A stretch of 64,000 nt of DNA from Anabas testudineus (lineage: Eukaryota > Chordata > Actinopteri > Anabantiformes > Anabantidae), in NCBI RefSeq assembly GCF_900324465.2, contig NC_046625.1, forward strand, positions 13,928,019-13,992,018, in the 5' to 3' direction. This document shows, in pieces, positions 17,936 through 29,935 of this stretch; the stretch's first letter is position 1; every line of letters begins with the position of its first letter. A program made the position numbers and the translations under genes. The notes under the pieces were generated by a model. It saw nothing but the letters and a program-made list of their open reading frames with translations, was not told the DNA's origin and did not search any database.

Positions 17936-18270
17936 GAGGGAGGCAAAGAGAAATCCAAGGTATTTGTCATGTTTAAGTAATGTATTTATTACAATGATAT
18001 ACAGTAAACTGTAATTAAACTACTTTAGTGCCATTAAACATTAGATATGATTTGTTTTTCCTGCATGTGGCTCAATGCATATCTAAAACCTACTGATGTA
18101 AGTAATTATCATAGTCCCAAACTCTAATGGTTTACAGTCTTTTACATGGGTAAATTACTAATATTTTCACCGAAGATGTTCTGATACCGTGAAAAGTGAT
18201 GTGGATTATAAGAGAAATGGAGACAAAATATTGAGACTGTTGAGTTTGGAAAATCCAGTTCAGTACTAGC

Positions 18271-18318
<48 letters not shown>
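18271..18318. repeat. TTA microsatellite
   Basis: Sixteen consecutive TTA units. Confidence 0.95.
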
Positions 18319-18319
<1 letters not shown>

Positions 18320-18780
18320 AGATTTAATTCTATTTGCTGGGTAAAAAAATCTAATTTGGCTGATTTGCGCTGACTGAGATCTCTCTTTGCTTTAATTGGA
18401 GTTAATTAATCTTAATTAGCTTTATTGGTTAAATATGTTAACACACACACAAGGACTTGGCATGCAACTCTCAGAACACATATTCAACTGTAACATGATA
18501 CAGACAATAAAAGAATACAAGTACGGACATTATAGGAATGCCAGAGGAAACGAAATGTAAGCTGTCCCAACACAGTTACTTCTGTATGTAGGGGACAGTG
18601 AGCATGTGTAAAATTGTGTTGGGCTGAACTGGTCAATTATTAGTAACAGTAATCAGAAATCTTTAGTAGCATAAGCAAATTGACACTATCTTAATTTCTT
18701 TAAGTTTCTCGTGGGAATTTACACAACAGACTACATGTGCAGCAGAGATTAAACCGAGCTGTGTTTGCAGAACATCTCTT

Positions 18781-18921
18781 AGCTCTGATTGGTCCTAATC
18801 GCAACCCTCAGTGACGTCAACAGAAGGCGACGGTCCTCCGTTTGTGTATCGGCTGCTGTGCTAACAGCGGCACCAATTGTGTTTTGGGTTTGTTTTGCCT
18901 CCCATGTGCCGTTATCATGAG
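18781..18921 (+). promoter_or_regulatory. Promoter and probable non-coding first exon of the Myb-like gene
   Basis: A CpG-containing segment carries an inverted CCAAT box (ATTGG, 18788-18792) and a perfect palindromic CRE, TGACGTCA, at 18812-18819. A good splice donor (GAG then GTAAGA) follows at 18921/18922. The first exon would include two upstream ATGs. Confidence 0.55.
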
Positions 18922-19688
18922 GTAAGAAATACACCAGTTAGCTCTTTAGTAATGTGTGCTCAGCTGTCGCTGGCAGTTCAGATAAAGCAGCTGCTTGACT
19001 TGAAGCCATGGTAGCCTGTTAGCTAATAGCTAGCTCCATTGCAAGATCAGCGTCTACTGTATGCGGAATGCGCAACCGTTGCGGATGTGGTGCAGAAAAA
19101 AAAGCGCATCGATGCGACAGAATACAGAAACCAACACAACTGAAAAATGCCAACTCAGCTATTTTGATATACTATGTAGCTGTAAGCACTGTTGTGTTTT
19201 GTTGTATTTCAGCTCTGGAGGCGATTCTGTGCCTGGGTGATGCATCTAACTGCAAAACAGCTGAATAGTTAGATGCAACCCTCGGCCTGCTTCAGGTGTT
19301 TTTACACAGTGTTTACATGTTTGCCCTGACATGTTAGTGTAAATGAAAATGATGCAGAGGGATTTAAGTGGCTGCAGTGACCAATAAAAGTGACTGCATG
19401 GTCTCATCAGACATATGATTGTATCTCTCCCAAAGCTGCAGCAATGACTTAAATAGTTTTATGAACAGTGGTAAAAACAATATTTACATATAGTTTATAT
19501 GAAGTCACTCCATAGTGTGTGTGTGTGGCAGCTGTTCCCAAAGCAGGTGTGTAATTACAGTATACTGAACAGTTGTAATGTCTTTAGCAGTAGGTTCAAT
19601 TATACCTTGAACGTGTATTAATGGGGCAGCAGCTGTCAGATTCAGAATTGGCCCGCCAGTCAGTTCTGCTGTAACTCAGATCTGACCC

Positions 19689-21696
19689 ATGACTGAGTAC
19701 TACGAGGAGGGGGGGCTGCTGTATGAGCAATCACCTCCCATGCACATCAAAGTGGAGTCTCCGGAGGGACCCTTTGGAGGGGGAGCCTCAGAAAATGGCT
19801 TCCCCAGGGAGGATGAGGACTCGGAGGGCAGCTGTGACCAGAACAGTGGATTACCTGGGGGGCTTCCCTTCAACGTGGTAGTAGTGCACCCAAACATCAT
19901 GGCACCTGGCATGTCCTCAGACGACCTTTTGTCCATTGAACAAAGTAAGCCTGAAGATATTAAAACTATTATGAGAAATAGGTTCCACTTTTTCTTGTTT
20001 ATTGGCAAACTCTGCAAAACGTGGTTCCTAAGGGAAATACAGTGTAAACATGAGCACTCAAGATATTTCATCAGCAGTGTGCAAAACAACAGTTAAGATA
20101 TGCATCAATAGACTTTGTTTCAGCAAACATCAACAGCATTTTGCACAGATAGAATCACATTACTATAAAGAAGTAAAAGTAAAGAACATAAATTACTTGC
20201 CAAATAGTTGCAGTTGAATATGTATTGGCTTTGCACAATAAAGAATAAGACTGACCATTAGAAAGCACATTTGTCTTCACATGTATGTGTACATATAGCT
20301 TTTCTTGAATTTACTTTGCTCTCAACATTCTCTCTACAGATAGAGCTATGTCCGCTGCACTGGCTGCTGGAGGTGCAGGGAAAAGAAAGAGCCGTTTCAG
20401 TGGAGCAGAGCTAGAGGTGTTGGTCTCAGAAGTCACTCGCTGTGAAGGAGAGCTCTTTGGTCCAGCAGGGAGGCTCCGGCGGCGGGAAAGAGAGCGCATC
20501 TGGGCTGGAATCCTAGAGAGAGTCAATGCTGTTTCCAGAGTCCCACGTACCCTTCGAGAGGTGAAGAAGCGCTGGGATGACTTAAAGAGGCGCAATGGAG
20601 GCAGGCTAGCAGATGCCCGCCATCGCAGCTGTTACCTGCCATCTAGCAGGGGGGCCTCGATACTTGGGCGTCCTTCTCAGTCAAGCCCCAGGCTTCAACA
20701 AGCCAGGCAAAAGCAAAGCACCAGACCAAAGCCCAGTTTCCCATGTTTCCCTGATTCTGATACAGGTAAGAATAAGTGGCCTAATTACTAAATGCTTTAC
20801 TTCATAGAAATTGTATATGCAGCTGTTATGTCCACTTGTTTTTTGCAGGTGTAGGAGTAGAAGGATCAGAGAGAGATGGTTTGGAGAAAGATGAAGACAA
20901 TCCTGAGCGTGAGAGAGAAATGGGAGAACCTGAGTGTGAACCGGTAGACAACAGCATGGAGGACAAATTGGGATTAGGACTGGGTCTGGGCATAGGACCA
21001 CCCCCTCCATCAGAACGATGGCTGCCTCCTTCCCCCCTCTACAGTGCTCCTTTCCTCAATGGCAGCCCTCAGCCCAGCAGTCCTCAGCCATCACTTGGAG
21101 CTCAGCAGGGTCCTCTTGAGGCCCCTCCACGTGGTTCCTGGCTTGAAGATGAGCTGCGGGGATTAGGGGAAGCAGCAATTCAACTTGGAAATCGGGTGGA
21201 AAAGAGTCTGCGGGAGTTTGGGGAAGGTTTCAGACAGGACATGAGAACACTTGTTGCTTCGCAAGAGGCATTAGCAGTCAGTCTACAACAAAACAATGTG
21301 CTCTTGCAAAGGTTGTTAGGAGTACTTGAGGCCCAGCAACAACCACAGCCACAGCAACATCGTGTACAACAAGCACACCAGTCACAAACATCTCAACAGC
21401 ACTTACAGCCACAACCATCTCAACATCAGCTACAAAATATAGAACCACAACAACAGCGGGTGGAAACACCACAGCAGACACAACTACAGCAACAGTCACA
21501 GCAGCACCAAACACAAATACAGCAGCAGCCACAGATCACCCAGAATACTCAGTCAGGTGTAGCTGTGGTACCTGCACCATCGTCCCCTGATGTACATGGC
21601 ACTTTTCCCTCTAATCCACCCACAGACACAAACGGAAGTATGCAGAGGCCACGGCGTGGAAGAGCTGTTGATCACAGACGCAGAAGACGACGCTGA
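19689..21696 (+). CDS. Myb/SANT-like DNA-binding protein with Q-rich tail (509 aa)
   Basis: Likely nuclear regulator. Coding exons 19689-19944, 20340-20765, 20849-21696; all junctions are phase 1 and the frame is continuous (1530 nt). The N-terminus is acidic/Gly-rich with IKVESPE, a SUMO-type consensus. Residues about 100-175 form a three-helix Myb/SANT-like domain (RFSGAELEVLVSEV, then WAGILERVNAV and EVKKRWDDLKRR), closest in my memory to the NAIF1/MSANTD kind (Myb_DNA-bind_5). Residues about 325-390 are a probable amphipathic or coiled-coil helix (LREFGEGFRQDMRTLVASQE). A Gln/His-rich tract built on CAG/CAA follows (21331-21540), and the end is basic (RRGRAVDHRRRRRR). The architecture also recalls MYPOP. 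Poly(A) signals at 22260 and 22561. Exact orthology is unknown. Confidence 0.88.
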
Positions 21697-22897
21697 GGAA
21701 AAAGTACTGAAAACTCCAACGTGCACATGACACATATTTGAAATTTCAACATGTGACAAGAGATCATGCTCTTTTTTTATTCGCAGTATTTCTGTAAAAA
21801 TAGTTATTTGGAGTTACTCCAAATCATGATTCCATCGCACACTTCGGAGAGGACCTAAGTGGATAAAAACAGTTATTAAAAACAAGACTTGAGATTATAG
21901 GGTGGCCTTAACATGTGTAGTTCCTCAGATATACCTACATATTCTTGTGCTAAAAGACTTTGGGAGAGTTGCTCTGCAGAGAGACTAATTCACTCAAGAC
22001 TTTCATACCCAGATCACAACATCTGTAGATGCTGATGTTTAACATGCATGTCACTGTACATGCTTTGCAGCAGATGTGCTCATGATGCTGTTACTAGTTC
22101 AGTACTGCCTCACTTCTCCTGATACATTAACTACATTGTACTTGTATTCTGCAGTTGTTACCATATATTGTAGTTATACAACTATTGTAATTACCTGCTG
22201 ATGTATGCTTGTGCTTTTTAACAGCTACATGCTACATACTTTTCCAACTTTGCTTGGACAATAAAGTTACTGTGTTCTGTTCAGTGCGCTGTGAGACAGA
22301 AATAACACATTTTAAACAATTTCCAGTTGTGATGCTGGAAAATCAACATAATGCATAAATCTCGCAGTTGACTTCAAACTTTAATATGTTTCTGAAGGCA
22401 TACATAAGTATGTAGGGGCTATTTATTATAAGCTTGCATGCAGTATGATGGATGTGTTTGTAGATAGTTGAAAAGAAATAGCATTTGGCCATCATCTATG
22501 TAGTTTTGCACAAGCTATATTTTGTAGATATATGTTCTGTTGAAAATGTAACTAAACTTTAATAAAAGTCAGACATTGACTGCAAATAAATCCAATGAAT
22601 CACTTGTGGAGTTATGTTGAACCAGTGAACGCATCAATAATGTTAGTGTTTAAAAAAAGTTTGAGTTGAATTGTTATTAAGAGTATGTGGTGTGTAGAAC
22701 AACACAATCATAGCACTTGCAGAAAGGGAAATTTATAATTAAGGGCTTCAAATTATGTTTTCTGAAACGATGAACCACGACCGGTTGTCAGCGATAAGGG
22801 TTTTATTTTGAAGGTTTCGAGCGGAAATGTGATTCCATGTTCAGGCTGGCTAGCATGATCCTTGTGTGGTCTGGACAAGGGGGTGCATGGGTGAAAC
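21697..22897. other. Gene-free stretch: 3' UTR of the Myb-like gene and next promoter
   Basis: AATAAA at 22260-22265 and 22561-22566 mark probable 3' ends. The last 150 bp become GC-richer ahead of the next start codon. Nothing else is recognised. Confidence 0.65.
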
Positions 22898-25800
22898 ATG
22901 GCCGCCGTAGACCCATCGGAGTCTCCAAAACGACAGAAATCCCCTGCGGAGGAGGTGGAAACATCTGGGGAGAAGGCCGAGGCGGCGGAGGCGGGGTGCA
23001 GCTTACACGATACAGATGAAACAATATGCGATAAAACGGCGGAGAGTCCCGGCGGTGAGCAGAGAGCCAGTGTTGGCACAGACGGCGCTTGTAATGCCAG
23101 CCATTCTGGGGTTAGTGTCGGGTCCGGTGCTGGAGCCGACGGACCGACACACAGTTCACCGGAGGACCTGACATCGGCTGAAAAAATGGCCGAGGCTCCT
23201 GGCGGCGAGCAGCAGGCTTTCGACTGGTCCGAAACTGAAGACGACGACGAAGAGACGAAAACACAACAGGAAAATACTAAGTGTGGTATGCTAACGTTGT
23301 TAATGTATTTTATCGTTAGCTTTAGCCTCCAGGCCAGCCTGGTGTGCAGCTCTTAAAACTAGTTCAGCACACTGTCAACTATGCTAACGTTATTTACCAT
23401 AACAAATCAAGCTAGCATCCTGCACTGTAGGTTGTTATCTGTACTCAGGATGGGTGGCTGTGATGTGCATGCAGCTGTTTTGTTAATAACTGATCTGTTT
23501 ATGTTTGTTTACTAAGCTGTCATTATGATGTGCTTCTCCTTTTCCAGACCTCAGTAACGTTACAGAGAGTGCTGAAGTGGTGCAGCTGAATTCACACACT
23601 GATGACAACATTACCGCTGATGCAGATGAGGTCCACGAGGAGGACTCGCATTCTGGCAAGAAGGACCCGGAAAAGCCGCTGGCTGAGGGTCTAGTGGGAC
23701 ACATCGATGGGCCAGAGGACGCAGTTGAAGATGAGGAAGAAGCCGACAGAGGGGAGGATGCTGAATCGACAGCTAAGCAAAAAAAGTGCCGTCTAGTGTG
23801 CAAGGAGTGTGGGAAGAGGTTCAACCGGCGCGAGACCTTCAACCTTCACCGCCACTTTCACGCCCACGAGGATGAGCTCACGCCCCTCACCTGTAAACAA
23901 TGCGGCCTTACCTTTCAGCACCGCAGCAGCCTCATTAAACACAGGAATGAACATAAAGAGAAGGAGGAGCAACTTGTTACTCCAAAGAATGAGGTGCAAA
24001 CGAAAGAGGAGGGAAGTTTCGAATGTGCAGAGTGTGAGAGGATCTTCTCTACAGTGGATAAGCTGAGGGACCACAACTGCAGCAATACAGCAGAAAAGCC
24101 TTACCACTGCCCCCTATGCCGCCAAGAGTTCCAGTTTAAAGTGTCTGTCACTAAGCACATGATGACCCATTCCCAGGAGAGCATCTTTACATGCCAAGAG
24201 TGCAATCAGACTTTCCCAAACACCATGGCACTTCGCTACCACCAGCGATGTCACTCTGCCCTCAAACCTTATGAATGCCCGGAGTGCGGCATGGTTTTCA
24301 AACACTACTCCGTCATGGAGGATCACCGTCGCAAGCACACGGACAGCACGCGCCCTCACCTGTGCAACATCTGCGGTAAGACCTTCAAGTATAGCAGCCT
24401 CCTGCATCAGCATCAGTATCTGCACACAGGCCAGAAGCCCTTCCGCTGCCCTGAATGCGGCAAAAAATTTGCATTCGCCCAAAACATGAAGGCACACTGT
24501 CGCCAGCATAGACTGCGCAAAACCAACTCGTCCGGTGAGCAGCAACTGTGCAAGCAGCCCACTGTGTCTGTGCACGAGGCTGTTAGAGGGCCAGGAAAGG
24601 AGAACACGCACCAGAGTGAGGAACCAACACGTACTTTCAACTGCCCTCTTTGTCCTCTCACCTACAGCACACCAGCTAACCTGAGATCCCATATGCTTAT
24701 ACACGAGGCAGAGTATGAGATGCTGGAGAGAACACCCAGAACCCAAAGGGAGAATCACAAATACTGGGAAAAAGGATACACGTGTCCACACTGCCCGAGT
24801 GTTTATCACGACGAATCCAGTTTAAATGTACATCTGTTAAGTGTTCACAAGTCTGTAGCACAATATTTAGAAAAGGTGGCAGCGCCACCTAAAAAACAGT
24901 TTAACCCGTTAAGCAGTGATTGTGTTCCGGGGAAATGGAGAAGTGATAGCATCAGTATTAAGTCATACAAGTGTTCTGAGTGTGGAAAAACCTTCCGCCA
25001 TCGCTCAGTGTTAGAGCTGCACATGCGCATACATTCCAAGGACAAGCCTTACCAGTGCAAAGTGTGCGGCAAGGGCTTTAGATTCAGTAGCTACTTACAG
25101 CAACATCTCATCATTCACACAGGCAAGAAGCCATACAAATGTCCAGACTGCGGGAAGGACTTTGCCTTCCTGCAGAATATGAAGACGCATCAAAAGCTGC
25201 ATCAGGAGAAACCGTTCCGCTGCACGAGCTGCCGCAAAGGCTACAGCGATCAGATCCAGCTGCAGCACCACATGTTGTCACACAATGGTGACAAACCTCA
25301 TAAGTGTGACATGTGCGACAAGAGCTTTGGATTAGCCTATCTGCTCCGCGATCACATGAACACACACACAGGAGAGAGACCTCATCGCTGTGATGAGTGC
25401 CACAAAACCTTTTCCTGGTTTAGCAGTCTGCTAGTGCACCAGAAAATTCATGCTCGAAAGAGGCAAGGTTTTAGCCAGTATAATTCTTTCCCCATTGGTG
25501 CTAGGATGAGAGGCAGGGGTAGCAGAGCGAGGAGAGGTGGGAAGCTCACATGGGGCTGGTCTAGGCCTCTAGGAGGCTCAACGATGGTTAACTCTCAGCT
25601 GTCTCCATTCCCAGTTTCTGCAGTAAGAGAGGCTGAGTTGCACAGAAGGGCTGTCCAGCCACAGTCTTCCATGCTCTCATCTCGCATGGACTTACAAATC
25701 AGGCAGCAGAAGGAGCCTTGGTTATCTGAGCTACATCCTCAGCCGGTGCAATGGAAGGTTGACGGTGGAGAGGTAATGCCTGTCCCATCGTCACTGCAGC

Positions 25801-27146
25801 AAAATACAGGTGGACAGCAGGCACAGTTTGAGAGGCTGCAACAGACAGGCATACAGCAGCACCATCAGAGAGGTCCTGGCTGGGCAGATAGCCCTTTGAC
25901 CACTCAGTCTGGGCCCACATCTGCTCAGAGCTTAGACACATCACACATGAAGGACAGTGCACCTTGTATCGTCAGCACTCATCTGGCGTCTGTGCCAAAA
26001 AAATCCAGCCCATTAGGAGTGACTGACATAGAGCAGCATAGGCAGCCCAAGGCTGTTGCTTGGAGTAGCACTGCCACAGCCACAGTGCTGGCTTCCACAA
26101 GCTCTCTGCAACATGATTTTTCTGGTCCCTCCCCATACATTGATGGAGCAGCGCTGTGGAGTGTCAGACCTGCTCCACTAGCAAATTCACAAGGCTCTCC
26201 AAACAAACTCGGGCAAGAGCTACAGCTGCCAAGATGGCCGGGTGCCCCAGTGTCAACACAAAAGGAGCCACCCACACCTCCTAAAAAAGAGGACAGTAGA
26301 GTATGGGAGATGAGTAAGCCTCAAGTCATACTGTCGACTGTTAGCCAGCCGGAGAAGCCGTGGAATGGCGTTGAGCCACAAAAGCAGTGGGCTTCAGGCT
26401 TAGCAGGTGCATCCACCTCAGCTCAAATAGACCAAAGCAGCGCTATGCCAATTTCAACTCCTGTTTCTCATGGGGTAGGTAGCACCCTGTGGGACATACA
26501 AACACCATCAGGAATTCCAAAGACTATTAACTCCTCTGAAAAATTAGTAAATAATCAAGAGTTTCAGCTGCAGCAAAAGCAGGTGTCATCTGGCTGGGCC
26601 AATGTACAGAGTCAGACTTCGACACAGAAGGTTCCCATCTCCATTCAGTACGAGCCTCATCGTTTCGGTCAGGGGATGGGAACGCCAGTATGGGGCTTCC
26701 AAAGTAATCCTGTGGGTCCTCAAACAATTCTCACTGGGCAACTTAAACCAGGGAATGGACAGGAGCTGCAGCAACAACCAATGGTAACAGGCACTCAAAT
26801 AATCATAAATCAGCCTTCTCCCTTTTTCTCACCTCCACTCGCTCCGCTCCCTCCTCTTGCTTTGCCTGGCCCCCACCCTCTTCACTCTGTCGCAGTTGGT
26901 GCACTTCCAAGACCTCCACACCCAAATATTTTTTTCACACCACAGGCAGTCATGAGTGAGAGGCCACACATGCCACAGACCCTGTCCCTACCTCAGCTTG
27001 CCCCACGGACAGAACCTCACAAACTCGGACCCCGTTTGCCTTTTGCCCCAGAACGGCTTCTCCAGTGCATGATATGCGGGTGCTCCCTCCCTCGAGAGCT
27101 GGATCTACAAATGCATTACTTGCAACATGCACAAGGAGAGATATGA
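22898..27146 (+). CDS. C2H2 zinc-finger protein, 17 fingers, Pro/Gln/Ser-rich tail (1328 aa)
   Basis: Two coding exons: 22898-23285 and 23548-27146, joined in phase 1 (GTATGC donor, TTTTCCAG acceptor). The ATG sits in AAACATGGCCGCC, a strong start that also resembles a YY1/TISU element, which would fit a short 5' UTR. Residues 1-205 are acidic and low-complexity. Fingers run from about residue 210 to 765 (23790-25455) in two blocks separated by two isolated fingers; the second block has well-formed HTG linkers. Residues 770-1290 have no domain I recognise and are rich in Gln, Ser and Pro, with a proline run at 26818-26890. The protein ends in a lone finger of the C-x2-C-x12-H-Y-x2-H-A-x-G type. 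A poly(A) signal lies at 27857-27862. Probable DNA-binding regulator; orthologue not identified. Confidence 0.92.
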
Positions 27147-29935
27147 CATTTCTACACTAGCAACAACAAGTTATGTTTTTTATCATTTTTACTATTCAGT
27201 GGAACCTCATTTATTTGACCCTCATTGGTGCAGTTTGACCAGCTGAGTGGATGGGCATTAGAAACAGAAAAGATAAACGTGAAACTTGATTTAATCTGCA
27301 CACTTGATGCATGTTTGATTTAAAGTCTTTGAACTCCAAAGTAGACTGCACAGTGTTATTTGAAGTGGATGGTGTGTACATGTGTTATTAAATTAGTTTC
27401 ACTTTTATTTAAATTCATTGAAGTTATCCAAATACTTAGCTGGTTTAAATACTCTCTGAGTGGTACAGATGAATGAGGTTCTGTGGTCTACATTTCATTT
27501 ATTGCCAATAGCATTTAGTTTTAGATAATATTAGTACTTTTATAGTTCTGTTCATACGTCCTGAACCAACTGTGTTTCTTCATGTACAGTATACTGTGTG
27601 CCTTTTATGAGTACAGTCTGCATGTCTGCTGTCTTGGTATTCTAGGCCTAGTTTGTGCTTAAGTTAAACTCAACAATATGACCTCACTCCCAAAACCACA
27701 GAGCAACTCTTTCTACAATATTGTAAGGAAATGTAGGTTTTTGCTTTTGGGTGGGTGAAGAGGGGTTGTTGTGCTCACAGATTACACACGTCAGAATACA
27801 CAATGAAATGTTGACGGTATAATATGGTCCGTATTCAGAGGAGCCAGTGGCTCATAAATAAAGTCCTCATCAGGATAATTTGGTCAAAGCGAAACTGTCT
27901 CGAAACAAAGTATAATAGTTACAAGTAAAAGTCACATCACACTAAGTTTTCTGTAAATTGAACTCTCGGCTGTTGAGAGAAAGTAGCATCCTTACGGAAT
28001 TATTGCTGACACTGTTGTCAAATAGTACATTTTGTAATAAATTAAATTTGGATTTATGTTTGTCATTGGTATTTGTACAATGGCAAGGCAAAGATGAAAC
28101 TATTTAAAATATATGTTTGTTTATTGAATCCGCTCAATCCGTTCGATCAAATTAAGCAAATTCTTTTGCTCATGTGTCATTACAGAAGCTCAACAGATTA
28201 ATGGTCTGTTAAACGCCTACTCTAAACTGACGAGTGCCATGTAATGTGTGTATCTTACCAGGATTATTATTTCAAATTGGAATGTCCACTTTTAAGTACA
28301 TTTTAATGTATTATCTGTGAATAATGAATGATCTTATTCCACAACTTGTAGATTTAGCTGAGTACAGAATACCATCTCTTCCACTATGAAAAGGGGCATT
28401 TGACTAGCTGTGGTGGCCCAGTAACTGACTGAAAAATTTCATTACTACTGTAAAATAAACTCAAGGTCCATTTATTGGTAAAAAAAAAAAGAACCATTAC
28501 TGTGCATTTTAACATTCAGCATAATATACAAAAATGTGCCCTTCTACCTCTATCCACTGTTTTAGCATGAAAAGAAATAGAAATTTCCCATGATGTCTAC
28601 TTACTGGATCAAATAAAACCTGCCTTTGATTATAATGTTGTGTTGCGCAGTACTTGTCGTATCGTCAACACTTAAACAGTAGAAATGGTGCCATTGTAGG
28701 TTCGGTCAAAAAGATTAAATCTTTTGGAAAGTTTTCATGTCCTGAAGGATTGGCGTCTTTTACTTTTACAAAGAGTACATGTGCAAGTGTGAAATCCTAG
28801 TTTTGAATGTCGTGGTCAAAGCAAACCTGCATCATGACTGATTAAGGCAAATTATGATATATTAGTATTTAGCTTTTTGTTCCCGCGCGGAGGAAGATCA
28901 CAGATGCTCTCAGTCACTTTCATTAATCTGCTAACCTAAGAATAAAATAAATACAGAATGCTACTTTTATAAATTATTCTCATTACTTTCAAGTAACTAG
29001 GGGAAGAACAAAAGCCTAATCAAAAGTAGAAGTTCTGCATCAAATAACTTAAGTAATTGTACTTAATAAGTAAGTGCACTATAATAGTTAAACTATTTTA
29101 TGTACTACTGTTGGGTAGTAAAAATATGCTAGATTTTAAAATAAAATGTTATTAGTATAGAAAATAAGTGGCTGTGATTGTATAACTCTATCTATAAAAG
29201 TTGAAGTTAACTTAAAGTTTAGTGGAGTAAAAGTATAAAGTAGTATGAAGAGAAATATGTTGTGCTTACATGCAGTAATTAAGTAAACAAGCCCCAGTGG
29301 TGTTAACTTGAAATGTCTTCAGTTTTAGAAAAACATTAAGCACAATGTAAAATCTTATTCTGTATTTTATTATCAAAATAACCCAAGTTGTTCTATCTTG
29401 GATGAGAATCTAACTGGGAATTTAATGCTCTCAATGTTTATTGTCCCGCTGGGATCAGTATACACATAAAGGCTGATTTAGGAATCTAGATGACAGTTGT
29501 TGCTTAAAAGCTGCTCAGTTCACCTTCTTTAACCATGAGTAGAGTCGATGTGAGGACACTAGCTCCCTTTTACAGCGCTAACAAAAATCTGAAGCTCCGC
29601 TGCAGCCCAGCTGTGCTGTTTGAAGGAAACAAAACAGAAGAAGAAGAATCCACTTCCGCTAAGCAGCCACACAGCGCAGGTGTATGTGTAGCCTTAGCAT
29701 AGCACAGTTAGCTGTGCTCCTCTTCATCGCTTTTAATAATGAACCAGAACAAGACACCGTTCTTTGCATAGGGGTAACAGATTGGTGATCATATAGATTA
29801 TTTGCATCCACTTCCAGTTTGAATTTAAGTTACTGGTACGAAACGCGAAATAAAAACAGTGGCGCTGTTAAGCTTCCGAGCACTAGCTAACGTTAAGGTT
29901 AGAGTAAGCTAGCACCAGCTAGCAGCCACACCAAT
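27147..29935. other. Gene-free stretch, 2.8 kb
   Basis: AT-rich 3' UTR and intergenic DNA with several AATAAA signals (27857, about 28036, 28451, 28611). From about 29600 it becomes a promoter-like region leading into the next first exon. A tract at 28990-29060 (TTTCAAGTAACT, AAGTAATTGTACTTAATAAG) resembles a diverged dispersed fish repeat. No gene is seen. Confidence 0.6.

Larger units (their letters stand above)
17704..18780. other. Gene-free stretch between the trypsin cluster and the Myb-like gene
   Basis: Divergent intergenic region containing a long GT run and a TTA run. The open frame over the GT run is compositional and not a gene. Confidence 0.7.

Noticed and set aside
17716-17976. 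Open frame running through the GT microsatellite
   Set aside because: The frame exists only because GT repeats contain no stop codon.
19068-19268. Short open frame in the 5' intron of the Myb-like gene
   Set aside because: No homology, no splice signals of its own, and it lies between a good donor and the coding start exon.
25479-27060. Possible second gene in the long finger-less part of the 22.9 kb ZF protein
   Set aside because: The frame is continuous with the fingers on both sides, has no stop or splice signals, and ends in the family's terminal finger, so it is one protein.
28860-28920. GC-rich patch (CCCGCGCGGAGG) considered as a tRNA or small RNA gene
   Set aside because: I could not form a cloverleaf or find A and B box promoter elements.
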